Shown here: positions 54,001 to 63,189 of the stretch, piece after piece
How the letters are laid out: each line of letters opens with the position of its first letter
Position numbering within the stretch: the first letter of the stretch is position 1
NCBI GenBank assembly: GCA_024279135.1
Contig: JAJRRU010000010.1
Location: forward strand, 186,001 to 250,000
DNA from: Alphaproteobacteria bacterium
GTDB lineage: Bacteria > Pseudomonadota > Alphaproteobacteria > Rhodospirillales > Casp-alpha2
Direction: 5' to 3'
DNA length: 64,000 bases
The notes under the pieces: generated by a model
What the model saw: only the letters and a program-made list of their open reading frames with translations
Told to the model about the DNA's origin: nothing
Databases searched by the model: none
Translations under genes and position numbers: made by a program

Positions 54001-54557
54001 GCCATGCCAAGCGGTGAAGCCGGGTCGTCAAAGGCCCGCCGGTAGACCCGCTCGCGCGCGCTGGCCAGGATCTCTGCCTTGCTGCGATCATCCATGACCG
54101 TTGCGTGGGGCGCGATGGCGGACTCGATGGGAAAGCGGGCCAGAATGGATTCGCAGAACGCGTGAATGGTGCGCACCTTCATGCCGCCCGGTGCCTCCAG
54201 CGTTTGGGCAAACAACCGCCGGGCACGCAGCAGGTCATCGGTCTGCGGTACCCTGCCCAATAATTCCAGCAGGTCTATGTGCAGGGTCTCATCGTCCATC
54301 ACGGCCCATTGACCGAGGCGTTGGCTCAGGCGGTTTTCCATTTCCGCCGCGGCGGCCTTGGTAAAGGTCAGGCAGAGAATTTTCTCGGCTCGAACCCCGG
54401 CCAGTAACAGTCGCGATATCCGATCAACCAGTACCCGGGTCTTGCCGGTTCCCGCATTGGCGCTGACCCAGACAGAGGCGGTTGGATCGGCGGCCATGCG
54501 TTGTCGGGCCGTGGCCTGTTCCAGGGTATCGTGAATGTTCTGGCTGGACGTGTTCAT
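51069..54557 (-). CDS. addA: double-strand break repair helicase AddA
   Basis: This is a 1162-residue UvrD-like helicase-nuclease, the RecBCD counterpart of alphaproteobacteria. Walker A is [16 protein letters not shown] (about residue 32), motif [18 protein letters not shown], and motifs [18 protein letters not shown] and [19 protein letters not shown]. The C-terminal RecB-type nuclease shows [12 protein letters not shown]. The start at ATG 54557 overlaps the addB stop in ATGA. Length fits the family. Confidence 0.97.
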   Translation of the reverse strand: MNTSSQNIHDTLEQATARQRMAADPTASVWVSANAGTGKTRVLVDRISRLLLAGVRAEKILCLTFTKAAAAEMENRLSQRLGQWAVMDDETLHIDLLELLGRVPQTDDLLRARRLFAQTLEAPGGMKVRTIHAFCESILARFPIESAIAPHATVMDDRSKAEILASARERVYRRAFDDPASPLGMAIAAIARNSDEAGFEAVMQEMLNKRQRLSSSLHSSGGLEGLIDTIRTTLGLAPGDTPDTIRLKACHNDAFDGPALSGTVGALETGSDSDKKRARQIDDWLRASEVQRIEMLDQEYIDLFMTKAGSARAESGLITKQPREAYPAALMALHAEQARIVELGDRIKAAGVATATSYLVTIAVALFEDYEALKQQRALLDYDDLILKTLALLRRQNGVSWVHYKLDGGIDHVLVDEAQDTSPEQWQVIKLLAGDFFTSQDDRTTTQDNPDLPLLRTVFAVGDEKQSIYSFQGADPAGFALAHDHFAKLTKDAGRPWQKVTLIQSFRSTSAVLDLVDAVFEQPHAQPGVCGEDGTRHLASRKGHAGLVELWPTIAKSDYEEPGPWDAPVDRLSVNSPITLTAETIARTIDGWLKNGEILASLGRPVNAGDIMILVRNRTQFADEMVRRLKARNIAVAGSDRMELGEQLAVMDLIAAARFALLPEDDLNTATVLKGPFVGLDEDALFELAWNRGDHSLWQVLCQRAAKSTACIILREMLGRADFMPPFEFFTTLLGAHRGREKLIARLGQEANDPIDEFLNQALNFEQNHVASLEEFLGWIDAAQTQIKRDMETGNDKVRVMTVHGSKGLEANIVILPDTCSAPDGRKSDNVLWGHDKTIPLWPGTRDQENQLCRDIRQNIKQGGLEEYRRLLYVAMTRARDRLYIAGWENKQPNKDTGHGRDDGSWYELVKPALESVDCIDIPDDIRRFETPQSDEPESGDDTVVQVLPLPVSQCPDWLHEPPKGEPEPALPLAPSAPDGEEPAVLSPFDGNDTARFRRGNLIHRLLQSLPDLAPSQRPQAARRWLKATASDLTPETREEIATETLNIVQHPDFADIFGPDSLPEVAIAGTIETAHGPRTIAGQVDRLCIGKSTITVVDYKTNRPPPKHQKDIPAVYFRQMALYKAALVHIYPEHHIRCMLVWTHTPSVMILDIEKLQTAAP

Positions 54558-57550
54558 TCTTCGTCCCCCACAGATTTCCATTCCTTAAAACGGGCCAGAT
54601 GGTCGTAATCGCCATAATCATTCTGTTTTACGGGTCGGATATGGCACAGGTAAGGCTGATCATCCCGGTCGTATTGGGCCACCAGTTTCTGGAAACCCTG
54701 CCAGATATCTTCGCTCACCGTTTCCACATCGAAATCCAGATAGCTGATTTTACCGGGGTGGCGTCCACCCGACAGCCAATAATAGGCCAATTGGTCGACC
54801 CGTTCGCGGGTCAGGCCGTCAAAATGGCCGTGCCTGATTATGGCGGCTTCCAGCGGCAGTTGCGGTTCGAGCCCGGATTTGGCCTGTCTGGAAGATGGCG
54901 GCTGGCCGGTTTTATAGTCGATGATGGATAGTTTGCCATGGCCCAGACGGTCGATGCGGTCGGCCCGGGCGGTCAGGGTAAAAGGGCCGCCTGGAGCCTC
55001 GAATGTCACCGTTCCTGTGCTTTCCACAACCGCACTGTATTGCCCGGACTGGCGAATGATTTGCTCATTGGTGATGAACCAGTGTGCTACCCGCAGGAAC
55101 CGGGGCCACCAGAAGGCCCGGATGCCGGGACGCGATATCAGGGATGAAAATTTCTGTTCACCGATTTCGATCAGCCGTTGTTCGGCATGGTCGGGCAGGT
55201 CAACGGGGTAGGCTTTGATAAAGGCTTCCAGCACGTTGTGGATGATGGTGCCACGATCAGCCGCCCCCGGATCGGCATCGATGGTATCGAGCGGCTTCAA
55301 CTTCAACACATAACGCGCGTAGATAGCGTAAGGGTCGCGTTGCAGACTGCGCACCCTGGTGACCGATAACTGGCGTGGACGAGCGGCCACCGGCGGACAT
55401 GGCTTGGGCTGGACAGGGTGCAGTTGATCGGTCGGGTGGTCGAGCGCCAGTGTCAGGCGCTGCCAGTACTGATCGGCTTTCAGGGCGGCACTGAGCGGTG
55501 TTTCTTCAATCAGGTTCTCCAGACGCCGCAACCAGCGCGAGGGGACTGTCGGGGCGCCATCGCTGCGTTCAGAACGGGTCAGGAAGACGCGCGGAGCACA
55601 AAACGCCTGGGCGAAATCATGGGCCGATAACCCGATACGTCGTTCGGGTGGGGGCAGCCCGAATGCCGCCATCATGGGGCGGCTCATCCAGGGATCAGGG
55701 GCAGGCTCGCGGGGCCATGCGGCCTCGTTCAGGCTGCCCAAAATCAGCACATCGGCATGTTGCAGCCGGGCTTCCATGGGCCCCCAGATGTTCAGCCGCG
55801 GATGGCTGGCATGACGCGGACGCACCACCCGTCCCATCAATAATGTATTGAACAACGCCGGATAATCGCCCGGTGGGATGGTCGGCAGGTTGCTGGCATC
55901 AAGGGATTCGTAAAGCTCGGCGACAAATCCGGCCAAAACTTCTCCGGCATCGCCTCGCCATAACCGGTTGGCACCGCTCGCCTCATCGCTGCCAGCGAGG
56001 GCCTCGGCGAAGTCGATATGGGCACGCAATATGGCGGCAAGGGGCAAGTCGTGATCAGCCATGCTCTGGCTGAAAGGTTGAGCCATAATACTCAGGTTTT
56101 CAACGAAGTCGCGGCTGTCGGCGTACTTTGCGGTGCCTTGGGGGTCGTTCAGCGCGTCCAGCAATCCGGCAAAACCTGGCGCCGGTCTGGGACCGCGCAA
56201 GGCATCGCGTTCCAACTGTCTGACTTTGCGGCGAAACGTTGCCGGGTCCTGGCCGCCAGCCGCCAGGGGGTGTTTTAAAACACCCAACAATGATAGCGGG
56301 GCCAGTTCAGAGGCGATCATGGCAGCACTTAGCCGCAGGAAGGTTCCCGGTGGGGTCTGGGAAAGCGGGGTTCCGCCCGAGTCGTCAACCTCGACATTCC
56401 AGCGTTTCATCTCGCTGCGGACCCGGCGCGCCAGATTGCGATCCGGGGTTATCAGGGCCGCCGTGCGGCCCGGTGTGTCAAGGGTCTCACGCAGGATCAG
56501 GGCGATGGTTTCCGCTTCTTTGCCCGTATCGGGACAGGTGATCAGGCTAACACCGCTCAAGGCGTCGCTTGCCAGATGAGTGACATCTACCGGCGTGCCA
56601 GTCACGCTGGCAGGGCGCAGGGCACTGCGCAACAGATCAATCCGCGATTGCGGGGCCGTACGAGTTGTGTGGTCTGTGGGGTCTGTGTGCCAGTCTTTCA
56701 CATCGCCGCGTTCCACACCTAGCTGGCCGAGCAGTAATTTCAGGCCGTACTGTGGATGGGTAGGCTCGAGGGCCTGCCAGGCGTTCTGGTCCATGCCCCG
56801 ATCCAGACCGGGCAGGATTACGCACCCCGTAGGCAGGCTCGCGATGGTGGCGAGCAATTGTGCGGTGGCCGGGATGCTGCCGGTGGAACCGGCCGCAATA
56901 ATCGGTATTTGAGGCGGGTTATTCGCCCATGCCCGGTTTTGTGCCTGGATCAGTAAATTGCGCCGGCTGGCCGGGTCCAGGAGGTTTTTTTCGGCCAGTA
57001 TGGCTGGCCAGAATTCTGTCACGATTTGCATAAATTTGAGGGTTTCCTGCCAGTGCTCCGACAGGTCTTTTTCAACCAGTCCCTCGAGGGCGGCGAAATC
57101 AAGTTGTTCGGTGGCCACCTGATCGATCAGTTTGGCCAGTTCGCCCGCCAGCAGGGCTGCCTGATCGGCAGAGGTCTCAGGCGAGCGTTTGCCTATCAGC
57201 CCCATCAGGATCAACTGGCGGTGCAGGCTCGCAATGGCCGGTGGAATATCGAGCACGTCCTGACCGGTGCCGCTAAATCCATCCATGGCGGATAACAACA
57301 GGTCATCTTCATCCACATCACCGATCGGGGTCATGCGAGGCAGCAAGACGGGCTTGCCACCGCTTTGGCGCAAGAAAGCTTCGCGCAGGCTGCGACACGA
57401 ACGCCGGGTCGGTAGTAAAATACGGGTATTGGCCAGCGACAAGGGACCACCCTCACTGGCTTGAGACAGGCCCGCCGCAAGGGTATCGGTGAACGCAAGA
57501 TTCGCTGCGATGGTATAGACGTTCAATTGACGGGCTGGATTATCGGTCAT
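54554..57550 (-). CDS. addB: double-strand break repair protein AddB
   Basis: This is a 998-residue partner of AddA. The N-terminal inactivated helicase part starts ILLPTRRSCRSLREAFL. The C-terminal nuclease domain carries KLSIIDYKTGQPPSSRQAKSG, with the metal-binding Asp and the Lys of the PD-DYK motif. The start at ATG 57550 overlaps the end of the MurU-like gene by 11 bases. It is translationally coupled to addA. Confidence 0.95.
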   Translation of the reverse strand: MTDNPARQLNVYTIAANLAFTDTLAAGLSQASEGGPLSLANTRILLPTRRSCRSLREAFLRQSGGKPVLLPRMTPIGDVDEDDLLLSAMDGFSGTGQDVLDIPPAIASLHRQLILMGLIGKRSPETSADQAALLAGELAKLIDQVATEQLDFAALEGLVEKDLSEHWQETLKFMQIVTEFWPAILAEKNLLDPASRRNLLIQAQNRAWANNPPQIPIIAAGSTGSIPATAQLLATIASLPTGCVILPGLDRGMDQNAWQALEPTHPQYGLKLLLGQLGVERGDVKDWHTDPTDHTTRTAPQSRIDLLRSALRPASVTGTPVDVTHLASDALSGVSLITCPDTGKEAETIALILRETLDTPGRTAALITPDRNLARRVRSEMKRWNVEVDDSGGTPLSQTPPGTFLRLSAAMIASELAPLSLLGVLKHPLAAGGQDPATFRRKVRQLERDALRGPRPAPGFAGLLDALNDPQGTAKYADSRDFVENLSIMAQPFSQSMADHDLPLAAILRAHIDFAEALAGSDEASGANRLWRGDAGEVLAGFVAELYESLDASNLPTIPPGDYPALFNTLLMGRVVRPRHASHPRLNIWGPMEARLQHADVLILGSLNEAAWPREPAPDPWMSRPMMAAFGLPPPERRIGLSAHDFAQAFCAPRVFLTRSERSDGAPTVPSRWLRRLENLIEETPLSAALKADQYWQRLTLALDHPTDQLHPVQPKPCPPVAARPRQLSVTRVRSLQRDPYAIYARYVLKLKPLDTIDADPGAADRGTIIHNVLEAFIKAYPVDLPDHAEQRLIEIGEQKFSSLISRPGIRAFWWPRFLRVAHWFITNEQIIRQSGQYSAVVESTGTVTFEAPGGPFTLTARADRIDRLGHGKLSIIDYKTGQPPSSRQAKSGLEPQLPLEAAIIRHGHFDGLTRERVDQLAYYWLSGGRHPGKISYLDFDVETVSEDIWQGFQKLVAQYDRDDQPYLCHIRPVKQNDYGDYDHLARFKEWKSVGDEE

Positions 57551-58265
57551 CCCGGTCCTTAATAATCTGTGAAATGTCCTGCAGTGCCTGGGGGGTTCCG
57601 GCATGATACCAGCGACCATCATGGACCATGCCAAACAAACGATTGTCGGCCATTGCCCTGTCATAGATCATGTTGAGCGAAAACATTTTGTCTTCGAGCC
57701 CGGCAAACAGGCGAGGATGCAATATCTGTATGCCGGCGAACATGTGGGGGTATTGTTTTATGTGGGGGCCGCGCGTCAGCCGGTTATCGGTATGGATCAG
57801 GAAATCGCCGCGCCCGTTGTACCCATAGGCATCATCCGTCGCGTGAAGCAACAGGAGCGCGTCCATGGACGTTGCGTCCCAGATCTCGGCCATTCGCCCC
57901 AGGGTATCTGTCGCACCGTTTAGCCACAAGGCATCACTATTGATGACATAAAACGGCTCATCGCCCAATAATGCCAGCGCGTTCAGCACCCCGCCGCCGG
58001 TCTCCAGACGCCGGGGTTCGCGCGAGAATTTTATGTCCAGCCCTGGCCGGGCGGACAGGTGAGCTTCGATTTTCTCTGCGAGATAAAACGTATTGACCAC
58101 GATATGGGAAATGCCGGTTTCCTCCAGCCGGTCGATGGCATGATCGATCAGGGCCCGACCATTGATCTGCAACAAAGGCTTCGGGGTGTTATCGGTCAGC
58201 GGACGCATTCTCTCGCCCAATCCGGCAGCCAGCACCATGGCGTGGCTGATGATCGGAGGTGTCAT
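57540..58265 (-). CDS. murU: nucleotidyltransferase, MurU-like
   Basis: This is a 241-residue sugar-phosphate nucleotidyltransferase. The signature AMVLAAGLGERMRPLTDNTPKPLL lies at residues 10-33, and metal Asp residues in NSDALW and near the end (RWYHAGTPQAL) fit the family. In alphaproteobacteria the gene at this place between tsaE and addB is MurU, which makes UDP-MurNAc from MurNAc-1-phosphate in peptidoglycan recycling. The kinase AmgK that normally precedes it is missing here, so the assignment is probable, not proven. The ATG overlaps the tsaE stop in ATGA. Confidence 0.82.
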   Translation of the reverse strand: MTPPIISHAMVLAAGLGERMRPLTDNTPKPLLQINGRALIDHAIDRLEETGISHIVVNTFYLAEKIEAHLSARPGLDIKFSREPRRLETGGGVLNALALLGDEPFYVINSDALWLNGATDTLGRMAEIWDATSMDALLLLHATDDAYGYNGRGDFLIHTDNRLTRGPHIKQYPHMFAGIQILHPRLFAGLEDKMFSLNMIYDRAMADNRLFGMVHDGRWYHAGTPQALQDISQIIKDRDDR

Positions 58266-58771
58266 GTTTCCTGCTCGTTTAAGAATGTATGGCCCATCAG
58301 ATATTTTTGCCACACCGGGTCCGTGCTGGAAAGCGATACGACTCGTTGGGTTGGATCGGCTGTATGGTCCAGCCTTACATCGAGCCTGCGACGGGGCAGC
58401 CACGGACCCAGCCGGTCGGGCCATTCGATTAGGCATAAGCCGTCAGAAAAGGCATCCTCGATACCCAGTTCCAGGGCGTCATCGGGCACATTCAGGCGGT
58501 ATAAATCAAAGTGATGGATAAGGCCCGATGGGGTGTCATAGCTTTGCAGCAGGGTGAAGGTCGGGCTTGGGACTTCTTCGGCATACCCCATGGCGGCACT
58601 GATGAAACCGCGGGCGAAAGATGTTTTTCCGGCCCCCAGATCACCCCACAGGGCGAGCACACCCGAACCGTGATCGTCGATCACCCGGAGCGCCAGTTTG
58701 CTTAACTCGCCAGCCAGCGCACTGGTCATGGCTTCGTTTTCAAGCGTCAGCGTGGCGATCGGATCGGTCAA
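58262..58771 (-). CDS. tsaE: tRNA threonylcarbamoyladenosine ATPase TsaE
   Basis: This is a protein of about 169 residues required for t6A tRNA modification with TsaB and TsaD. The P-loop LWGDLGAGKTSFARGFI and the SPTFTLLQSYD and HFDLYRL motifs are all present, followed by IEWPDRLG. The N-terminus is uncertain: TTG 58771 gives an N-terminal strand like that of relatives, whereas an ATG at 58729 would cut into the first helix. The longest frame (58819) overlaps hspQ. It is coupled to the MurU-like gene. Confidence 0.9.
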   Translation of the reverse strand: MTDPIATLTLENEAMTSALAGELSKLALRVIDDHGSGVLALWGDLGAGKTSFARGFISAAMGYAEEVPSPTFTLLQSYDTPSGLIHHFDLYRLNVPDDALELGIEDAFSDGLCLIEWPDRLGPWLPRRRLDVRLDHTADPTQRVVSLSSTDPVWQKYLMGHTFLNEQET

Positions 58772-58788
58772 TTTAACCCGGAAGCACT

Positions 58789-59124
58789 CTAGTTGGCCTT
58801 TTGGCGCGTTACGTAGCAACCGTCTTCGATCCCGACGAAGTATTCGCCAAGTTCAGGATGCATGAAGGGTTCTTCGGAATGATCAACTTCCAGGTTTTGT
58901 TCAGACACATAGGCCACATAAGGGGTGGTATCCTCGTTTTCGGCCAACAGGTGATAGAACGGCTGGTCTTTGCGGGGGCGTGCGGCCAATGGAATGCTCT
59001 CGTACCATTCCTCCGAGTTGCCAAATTCCGGGTCGACATCAAAAACCACACCACGAAAGCCGAACAATCGGTGTTTCACGGGTTGTCCGATGGGAAATTT
59101 TGCCTGATTATAATCTATGTTCAT
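58789..59124 (-). CDS. hspQ: heat shock protein HspQ
   Basis: This is a 111-residue protein of the HspQ/YccV hemimethylated-DNA-binding family. KFPIGQPVKHRLFGFRGVVFDVDPEF and QPFYHLLAENEDTTPYVAYVSEQNL are the family core. In E. coli it modulates DnaA stability and Lon. It lies 17 bases upstream of the chosen tsaE start and separated from the preceding small gene by 140 bases. Its insertion between divL and tsaE is not the most common order. Confidence 0.93.
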   Translation of the reverse strand: MNIDYNQAKFPIGQPVKHRLFGFRGVVFDVDPEFGNSEEWYESIPLAARPRKDQPFYHLLAENEDTTPYVAYVSEQNLEVDHSEEPFMHPELGEYFVGIEDGCYVTRQKAN

Positions 59125-59264
59125 GTCTTAAATTTCCGTCGATCTGGGCGTTTTCTCAGCCTGTGATGTGTCTGCAGGCTCCATTTGTTCACGTATGAGA
59201 TAGTCATCTTTTGGCGTTTCGTCAATGTTTGACCGTCAATAGCCGAGCGTATAATCAATCTGTT

Positions 59265-59489
59265 TTATACCATATCCGTATGGCGGCGAATATTGATATT
59301 CCGCAGCATGACTTCCAGTAAAATCTTATCATCGAAGCCAATAGCGCTGGTTTCTGCATGTTTTTGACGTAATTCCTCGAATATAGCCCTTTCGCTGTCG
59401 TTCAGTTGATCTTCTATTATAGAGATTTGCTCGATCAAGTCTTTGATCTTGCTCAATTGCTCCAGTCCTGTGGTGGGTGTCGCGGGCAT
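59265..59489 (-). CDS. small coiled-coil protein co-transcribed with divL
   Basis: This is a 74-residue protein of unknown family, starting three bases after the divL stop with GAGGA about eight bases before the ATG. The middle (KIKDLIEQISIIEDQLNDSERAIFEELRQKH, residues about 14-44) shows a heptad-like hydrophobic spacing. No signal peptide, transmembrane segment or metal motif is seen. The close coupling suggests a partner or regulator of the pseudokinase, but that is inference. Confidence 0.7.
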   Translation of the reverse strand: MPATPTTGLEQLSKIKDLIEQISIIEDQLNDSERAIFEELRQKHAETSAIGFDDKILLEVMLRNINIRRHTDMV

Positions 59490-59492
59490 GAT

Positions 59493-61547
59493 CTAATCCT
59501 CGCCATAGTCGAAGGCATTGCGGGCATCGCCGCCTTCGGTGCCGGTCGCAGGTAAAAAGCAGGTTACCCGGGTGCCCCGGTTACGCGGTGATATAATACT
59601 GACCGTGCCACCATGCAGCTCTATGAAGCTCTTGACCAGGGCCAGCCCCAGCCCGGCTCCGCCCGGATCACCTTCCGGTTGCTCGCCTTTCTGGAATTTT
59701 TGCCAAAACCGGTCCAGATCGGCTTTCGGGATGCCGGTTCCGCTGTCGGAGACGATAATTTTGATGCCATCATCGTTGCGTTCGGCACTGAGCTGTACCC
59801 CGCCGTGGTTTGGCGTGAACCGGATGGCGTTGGACAGCAAATTGAAGACCACCTGTTTCAGCCTCTTTTCATCGGCCGATATCCAGCCAATGTCTATGGG
59901 CACGATAAAATCCATATACAGGCTTTTGGTGCGGGCATGTTCGGAGAACAGTTCCAGGGAATGAAACAGCATGTTGTGTAAATCAATGGCGTCTTTTTCC
60001 AGGCTTGCTGCGCCGCTTTCAATGGCCGCCAGTTCCAGAATATCCGCGATCACCAGTTGCAGGTTATCGGCGGTCTGCAAGATGCCGTTCATGTATTCTT
60101 TCTGGCGGGTGTTCAGCTCGCCAAAATATTCACCGTTCATGATTTGGGCAAAACCACTGATGGTGGTCAGTGGGGTGCGGGCCTCGTAGGACACATCGGC
60201 AATAAATTTGGATTTCAGGCGGTCAGTTTCTTCCAGGATTTCGGCCCTTTCCTGTAAGGCCCGCTCGACCTCGGCTTCCTCTGTGACATCTTGATAGCTG
60301 ATCAGCAAAGCACCATCGCTCAAGGGCACGCACGACAGATCATAAACCTTGCCATCCGGGCGGCGTATTCGGTCCTGATGTTTCTGGCGGTGGGTCAGGT
60401 TGGCCATAATCTTGGCCCGGCGTGCCGTCCAGACATCGTTGTTTTCGTCCGGGTCGCGCATATATTCGACCACATCGGACAGGTGCAATTCACTTTCCAG
60501 GGCATTGTCAGGCAATGCCCACAGGGCTGCAAAGGATGCATTGTGTAATTTCAGACGGCCGTCGCTGCCGAACAGGGCAACGGATTCTTGTAAATTATCG
60601 ATGGTCTGACGCTGTACGGCGTCGAGAGATTTATAGGACCGTTGGATCGTCAGCGCGCCGGTAATGTCTTCATAAATATAGGTCAGCCCTCTGGCCGCGT
60701 TGACGGTATCGGCTACACCGGGGGCAATGGTCAGTCGCAGTGCGCGACCATCAGGCAGATATAGCGTGTCTTCGCTGGTAGCGGTCTGGCTTGTAAAACG
60801 CTTGCTTTCTTCGCTTCGAAATTCCGTGAAATTGGACACCTCGGGCAGGCGCCGCTCGTCGCGCAGTCGCTCAGAAATCTGGGTTATGGTCGGGCTTTGT
60901 TCAAGCCATACAGCATCCAGCGACCACATATTTGCAAAGGCGGCATTAAAGTTCCGCAAACGCTTGTCCGCACCATAGATGGCAATGCCGGCGTGAAGTG
61001 CCTCGATCATGCGACCGTAAGTGGCCTGCTCAATGGACCTGCCGGATGGCTGGTCGGGGTTGTGCGCCGCCGAGACCACCTGTTCTATGCAGATACCGAT
61101 GGTGCCCGCTTCGTCAGTGCCGCCCATGCCTGATTCCAGGGGGGTCTCGGTGATTTCCATGACCCGTCGCTGGCCATTGCTGGTGAGCATGCGGGCCTCT
61201 TTTTGCGGCTCGCCTGTCTCAAGCGCGCGTGTTGCGAGGCCATGGGCATAGTCGATCAGGCCATCGCTGTTTTGGGCCGCATGGTTGACGAACACCACGT
61301 TCAGGTCCGGGTCGCGTAACCAGATGGGGATCGCCATGGTATGGAGCAGGGTGCAGAACTGCTCTTCGGTCTGTTGGGTGATTTCTTCGGTGATCTTGTG
61401 GGAGGCCGCCGTCACGGCCTGCTCGAGGGTCGGGGATGTGCCATTGGCCAGTTTGAGTCGGTGGCGTTTAACAAAGTACCACGACCCCGGCAACCCGAGG
61501 ATCAGGCTGGCGGCTATTCCGGTGGCAAAGGCAACAAAAGGGTCCAT
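59493..61547 (-). CDS. divL: DivL-type tyrosine pseudokinase (PAS-HisKA-HATPase)
   Basis: This is a 684-residue membrane protein with one helix (VAFATGIAASLILGLPGSWYFV, about residues 5-26). About three PAS domains (roughly 60-140, 175-295, 310-425) precede a HisKA-type helix pair, and an ATPase domain has FNLLSNAIRFTPNHGG, VSDSGTGIP and GGAGLGLALVKSF. The phosphoacceptor position is Tyr454 in VSYEARTPLTTI, where kinases have His. A Tyr at this place, together with location between ahcY and tsaE-addB, identifies DivL, the polarity factor that controls CckA and CtrA. The start at ATG 61547 is where the membrane helix begins; the frame is open 24 codons further. Confidence 0.9.
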   Translation of the reverse strand: MDPFVAFATGIAASLILGLPGSWYFVKRHRLKLANGTSPTLEQAVTAASHKITEEITQQTEEQFCTLLHTMAIPIWLRDPDLNVVFVNHAAQNSDGLIDYAHGLATRALETGEPQKEARMLTSNGQRRVMEITETPLESGMGGTDEAGTIGICIEQVVSAAHNPDQPSGRSIEQATYGRMIEALHAGIAIYGADKRLRNFNAAFANMWSLDAVWLEQSPTITQISERLRDERRLPEVSNFTEFRSEESKRFTSQTATSEDTLYLPDGRALRLTIAPGVADTVNAARGLTYIYEDITGALTIQRSYKSLDAVQRQTIDNLQESVALFGSDGRLKLHNASFAALWALPDNALESELHLSDVVEYMRDPDENNDVWTARRAKIMANLTHRQKHQDRIRRPDGKVYDLSCVPLSDGALLISYQDVTEEAEVERALQERAEILEETDRLKSKFIADVSYEARTPLTTISGFAQIMNGEYFGELNTRQKEYMNGILQTADNLQLVIADILELAAIESGAASLEKDAIDLHNMLFHSLELFSEHARTKSLYMDFIVPIDIGWISADEKRLKQVVFNLLSNAIRFTPNHGGVQLSAERNDDGIKIIVSDSGTGIPKADLDRFWQKFQKGEQPEGDPGGAGLGLALVKSFIELHGGTVSIISPRNRGTRVTCFLPATGTEGGDARNAFDYGED

Positions 61548-61608
61548 GGGTATGGCCGGAATTTCAGTTAGGTTTGCGAATCGATAGGGAATCTTAGGGG
61601 CAGAATGC

Positions 61609-61644
61609 AAAAACGACAAGGGCGGCTCATCAAGAACCGCCCTT
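61609..61644 (-). terminator. intrinsic terminator after ahcY
   Basis: On the minus strand AAGGGCGG (61644-61637) pairs with CCGCCCTT (61626-61619), followed by GTCGTTTTT to 61609. It lies between ahcY and divL, so divL probably has its own promoter or depends on read-through. Confidence 0.85.
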
Positions 61645-61668
61645 GGCAGATTAAGCTATGGATGTTCT

Positions 61669-63075
61669 TTAGTAGCGGTACGTATCCGGCTTGAACGGGC
61701 CTTCTACGGTAACGCCGATGTAATCGGCCTGTTGTTTGTTGAGCACGGTCAGTTTTGCACCCAGTTTGTCCAGGTGCAGCCGGGCAACTTTTTCATCCAG
61801 ATGTTTGGGTAAAACATAGACCTTGTTGCCATATTTACCGTCTTCGTTATTGGCGAACAGTTCGATCTGGGCGATGGTCTGGTTGGCAAACGATGCACTC
61901 ATCACAAAACTGGGGTGGCCGGTGGCACAACCCAGATTCACCAGGCGGCCTTCGGCCAGCAAGATGATGCGGTGGCCATCGGGGAAGGTAATCTCATCGA
62001 CCTGTGGTTTGATGTTTTTCCATTCCAGATTTTTCAGGGCAGCGATCTGGATCTCGCTATCAAAATGCCCGATATTACAGACGATGGCACGGTCTTTCAT
62101 GGCACGCATGTGCTCCAGGGTGATCACGTCGATATTGCCTGTGGTGGTGACAAAAATATCGCCGCGCGCCGTGGCGTCTTCCATGGTAACGACCTCGAAG
62201 CCTTCCATGCAGGCTTGCAGGGCACAGATCGGGTCGGCCTCGGTGACCAGCACCCGGCAACCGGCATTGCGCAATGAGTCTGCCGAGCCTTTGCCCACAT
62301 CGCCATATCCGCATACCACGCCGACTTTACCGGCCATCATTACGTCGGTTGCCCTACGGATGGCATCCACCAGACTTTCGCGGCAACCGTATTTGTTATC
62401 GAATTTTGACTTGGTGACCGAATCGTTCACGTTCATGGCCGGGAATGGCAGGATGCCTTCTTTTTCCAATTCATAAAGACGGTGTACACCAGTCGTGGTT
62501 TCTTCGGTTACACCCAGGATTGCCTTCAGGCTGCGCGAATAGAATGTCGCATCGGTTTTCAGGCGTTCCTTGATGGAAGCAAACATTACCTCGGCTTCTT
62601 CGCTGCCCGGATTATCGAGCACTGAGAGGTCGCTTTCGGCCTGGGCACCCAGATGGATCAGCATGGTGGCATCACCACCGTCATCGAGAATCATGTTGGC
62701 TGTTTCGCCATTTGGCCATTCAAAAATTTGGTGGGCAAACACCCAGTATTCTTCCAGGCTCTCGCCTTTATGGGCGAACACCGGGGTGCCGGCATCTGCG
62801 ATGGCGGCGGCGGCATGGTCCTGGGTTGAATAGATATTGCACGAAGCCCAGCGGACTGTTGCACCGAGGGCTTCCAGGGTCTGAATCAGCACGGCGGTCT
62901 GGATGGTCATGTGCAGGGATCCCGCAATGCGGGCACCGGCCAGGGGTTTGGATTTGCCGAATTCTTCACGGATAGACATCAGGCCGGGCATTTCAGACTC
63001 GGCAATATCTATTTCCATTCGGCCATAGTCGGCCAGGGACAAATCGGCAACTTTAAAGTCTTCGGTCGTGCTCAT
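61669..63075 (-). CDS. ahcY: S-adenosylhomocysteinase
   Basis: This is a 468-residue NAD-dependent enzyme that splits S-adenosylhomocysteine to adenosine and homocysteine. The NAD site [17 protein letters not shown] (about residue 255), [14 protein letters not shown], and the C-terminal KPDTYRY with catalytic Lys-Tyr end are intact. The start is ATG 63075 with GGAG eight bases before it; the frame is open 23 codons further without support. I see no clear SAH or SAM riboswitch in the 115-base upstream spacer. Confidence 0.98.
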   Translation of the reverse strand: MSTTEDFKVADLSLADYGRMEIDIAESEMPGLMSIREEFGKSKPLAGARIAGSLHMTIQTAVLIQTLEALGATVRWASCNIYSTQDHAAAAIADAGTPVFAHKGESLEEYWVFAHQIFEWPNGETANMILDDGGDATMLIHLGAQAESDLSVLDNPGSEEAEVMFASIKERLKTDATFYSRSLKAILGVTEETTTGVHRLYELEKEGILPFPAMNVNDSVTKSKFDNKYGCRESLVDAIRRATDVMMAGKVGVVCGYGDVGKGSADSLRNAGCRVLVTEADPICALQACMEGFEVVTMEDATARGDIFVTTTGNIDVITLEHMRAMKDRAIVCNIGHFDSEIQIAALKNLEWKNIKPQVDEITFPDGHRIILLAEGRLVNLGCATGHPSFVMSASFANQTIAQIELFANNEDGKYGNKVYVLPKHLDEKVARLHLDKLGAKLTVLNKQQADYIGVTVEGPFKPDTYRY

Positions 63076-63189
63076 GAAGGAGGCTCCGTTTAAAATGGCA
63101 GGATAAATATTTTGGTAAGTACGAATGTGGCCTGTTGCTAGCATAAACCAGCGAGAAGGTAAACAGGCTATAAGGCGATATGAGGACCG

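Noticed and set aside
63076-63189. SAH or SAM riboswitch before ahcY
   Set aside because: The 115-base spacer shows no recognisable consensus or strong multi-stem structure.
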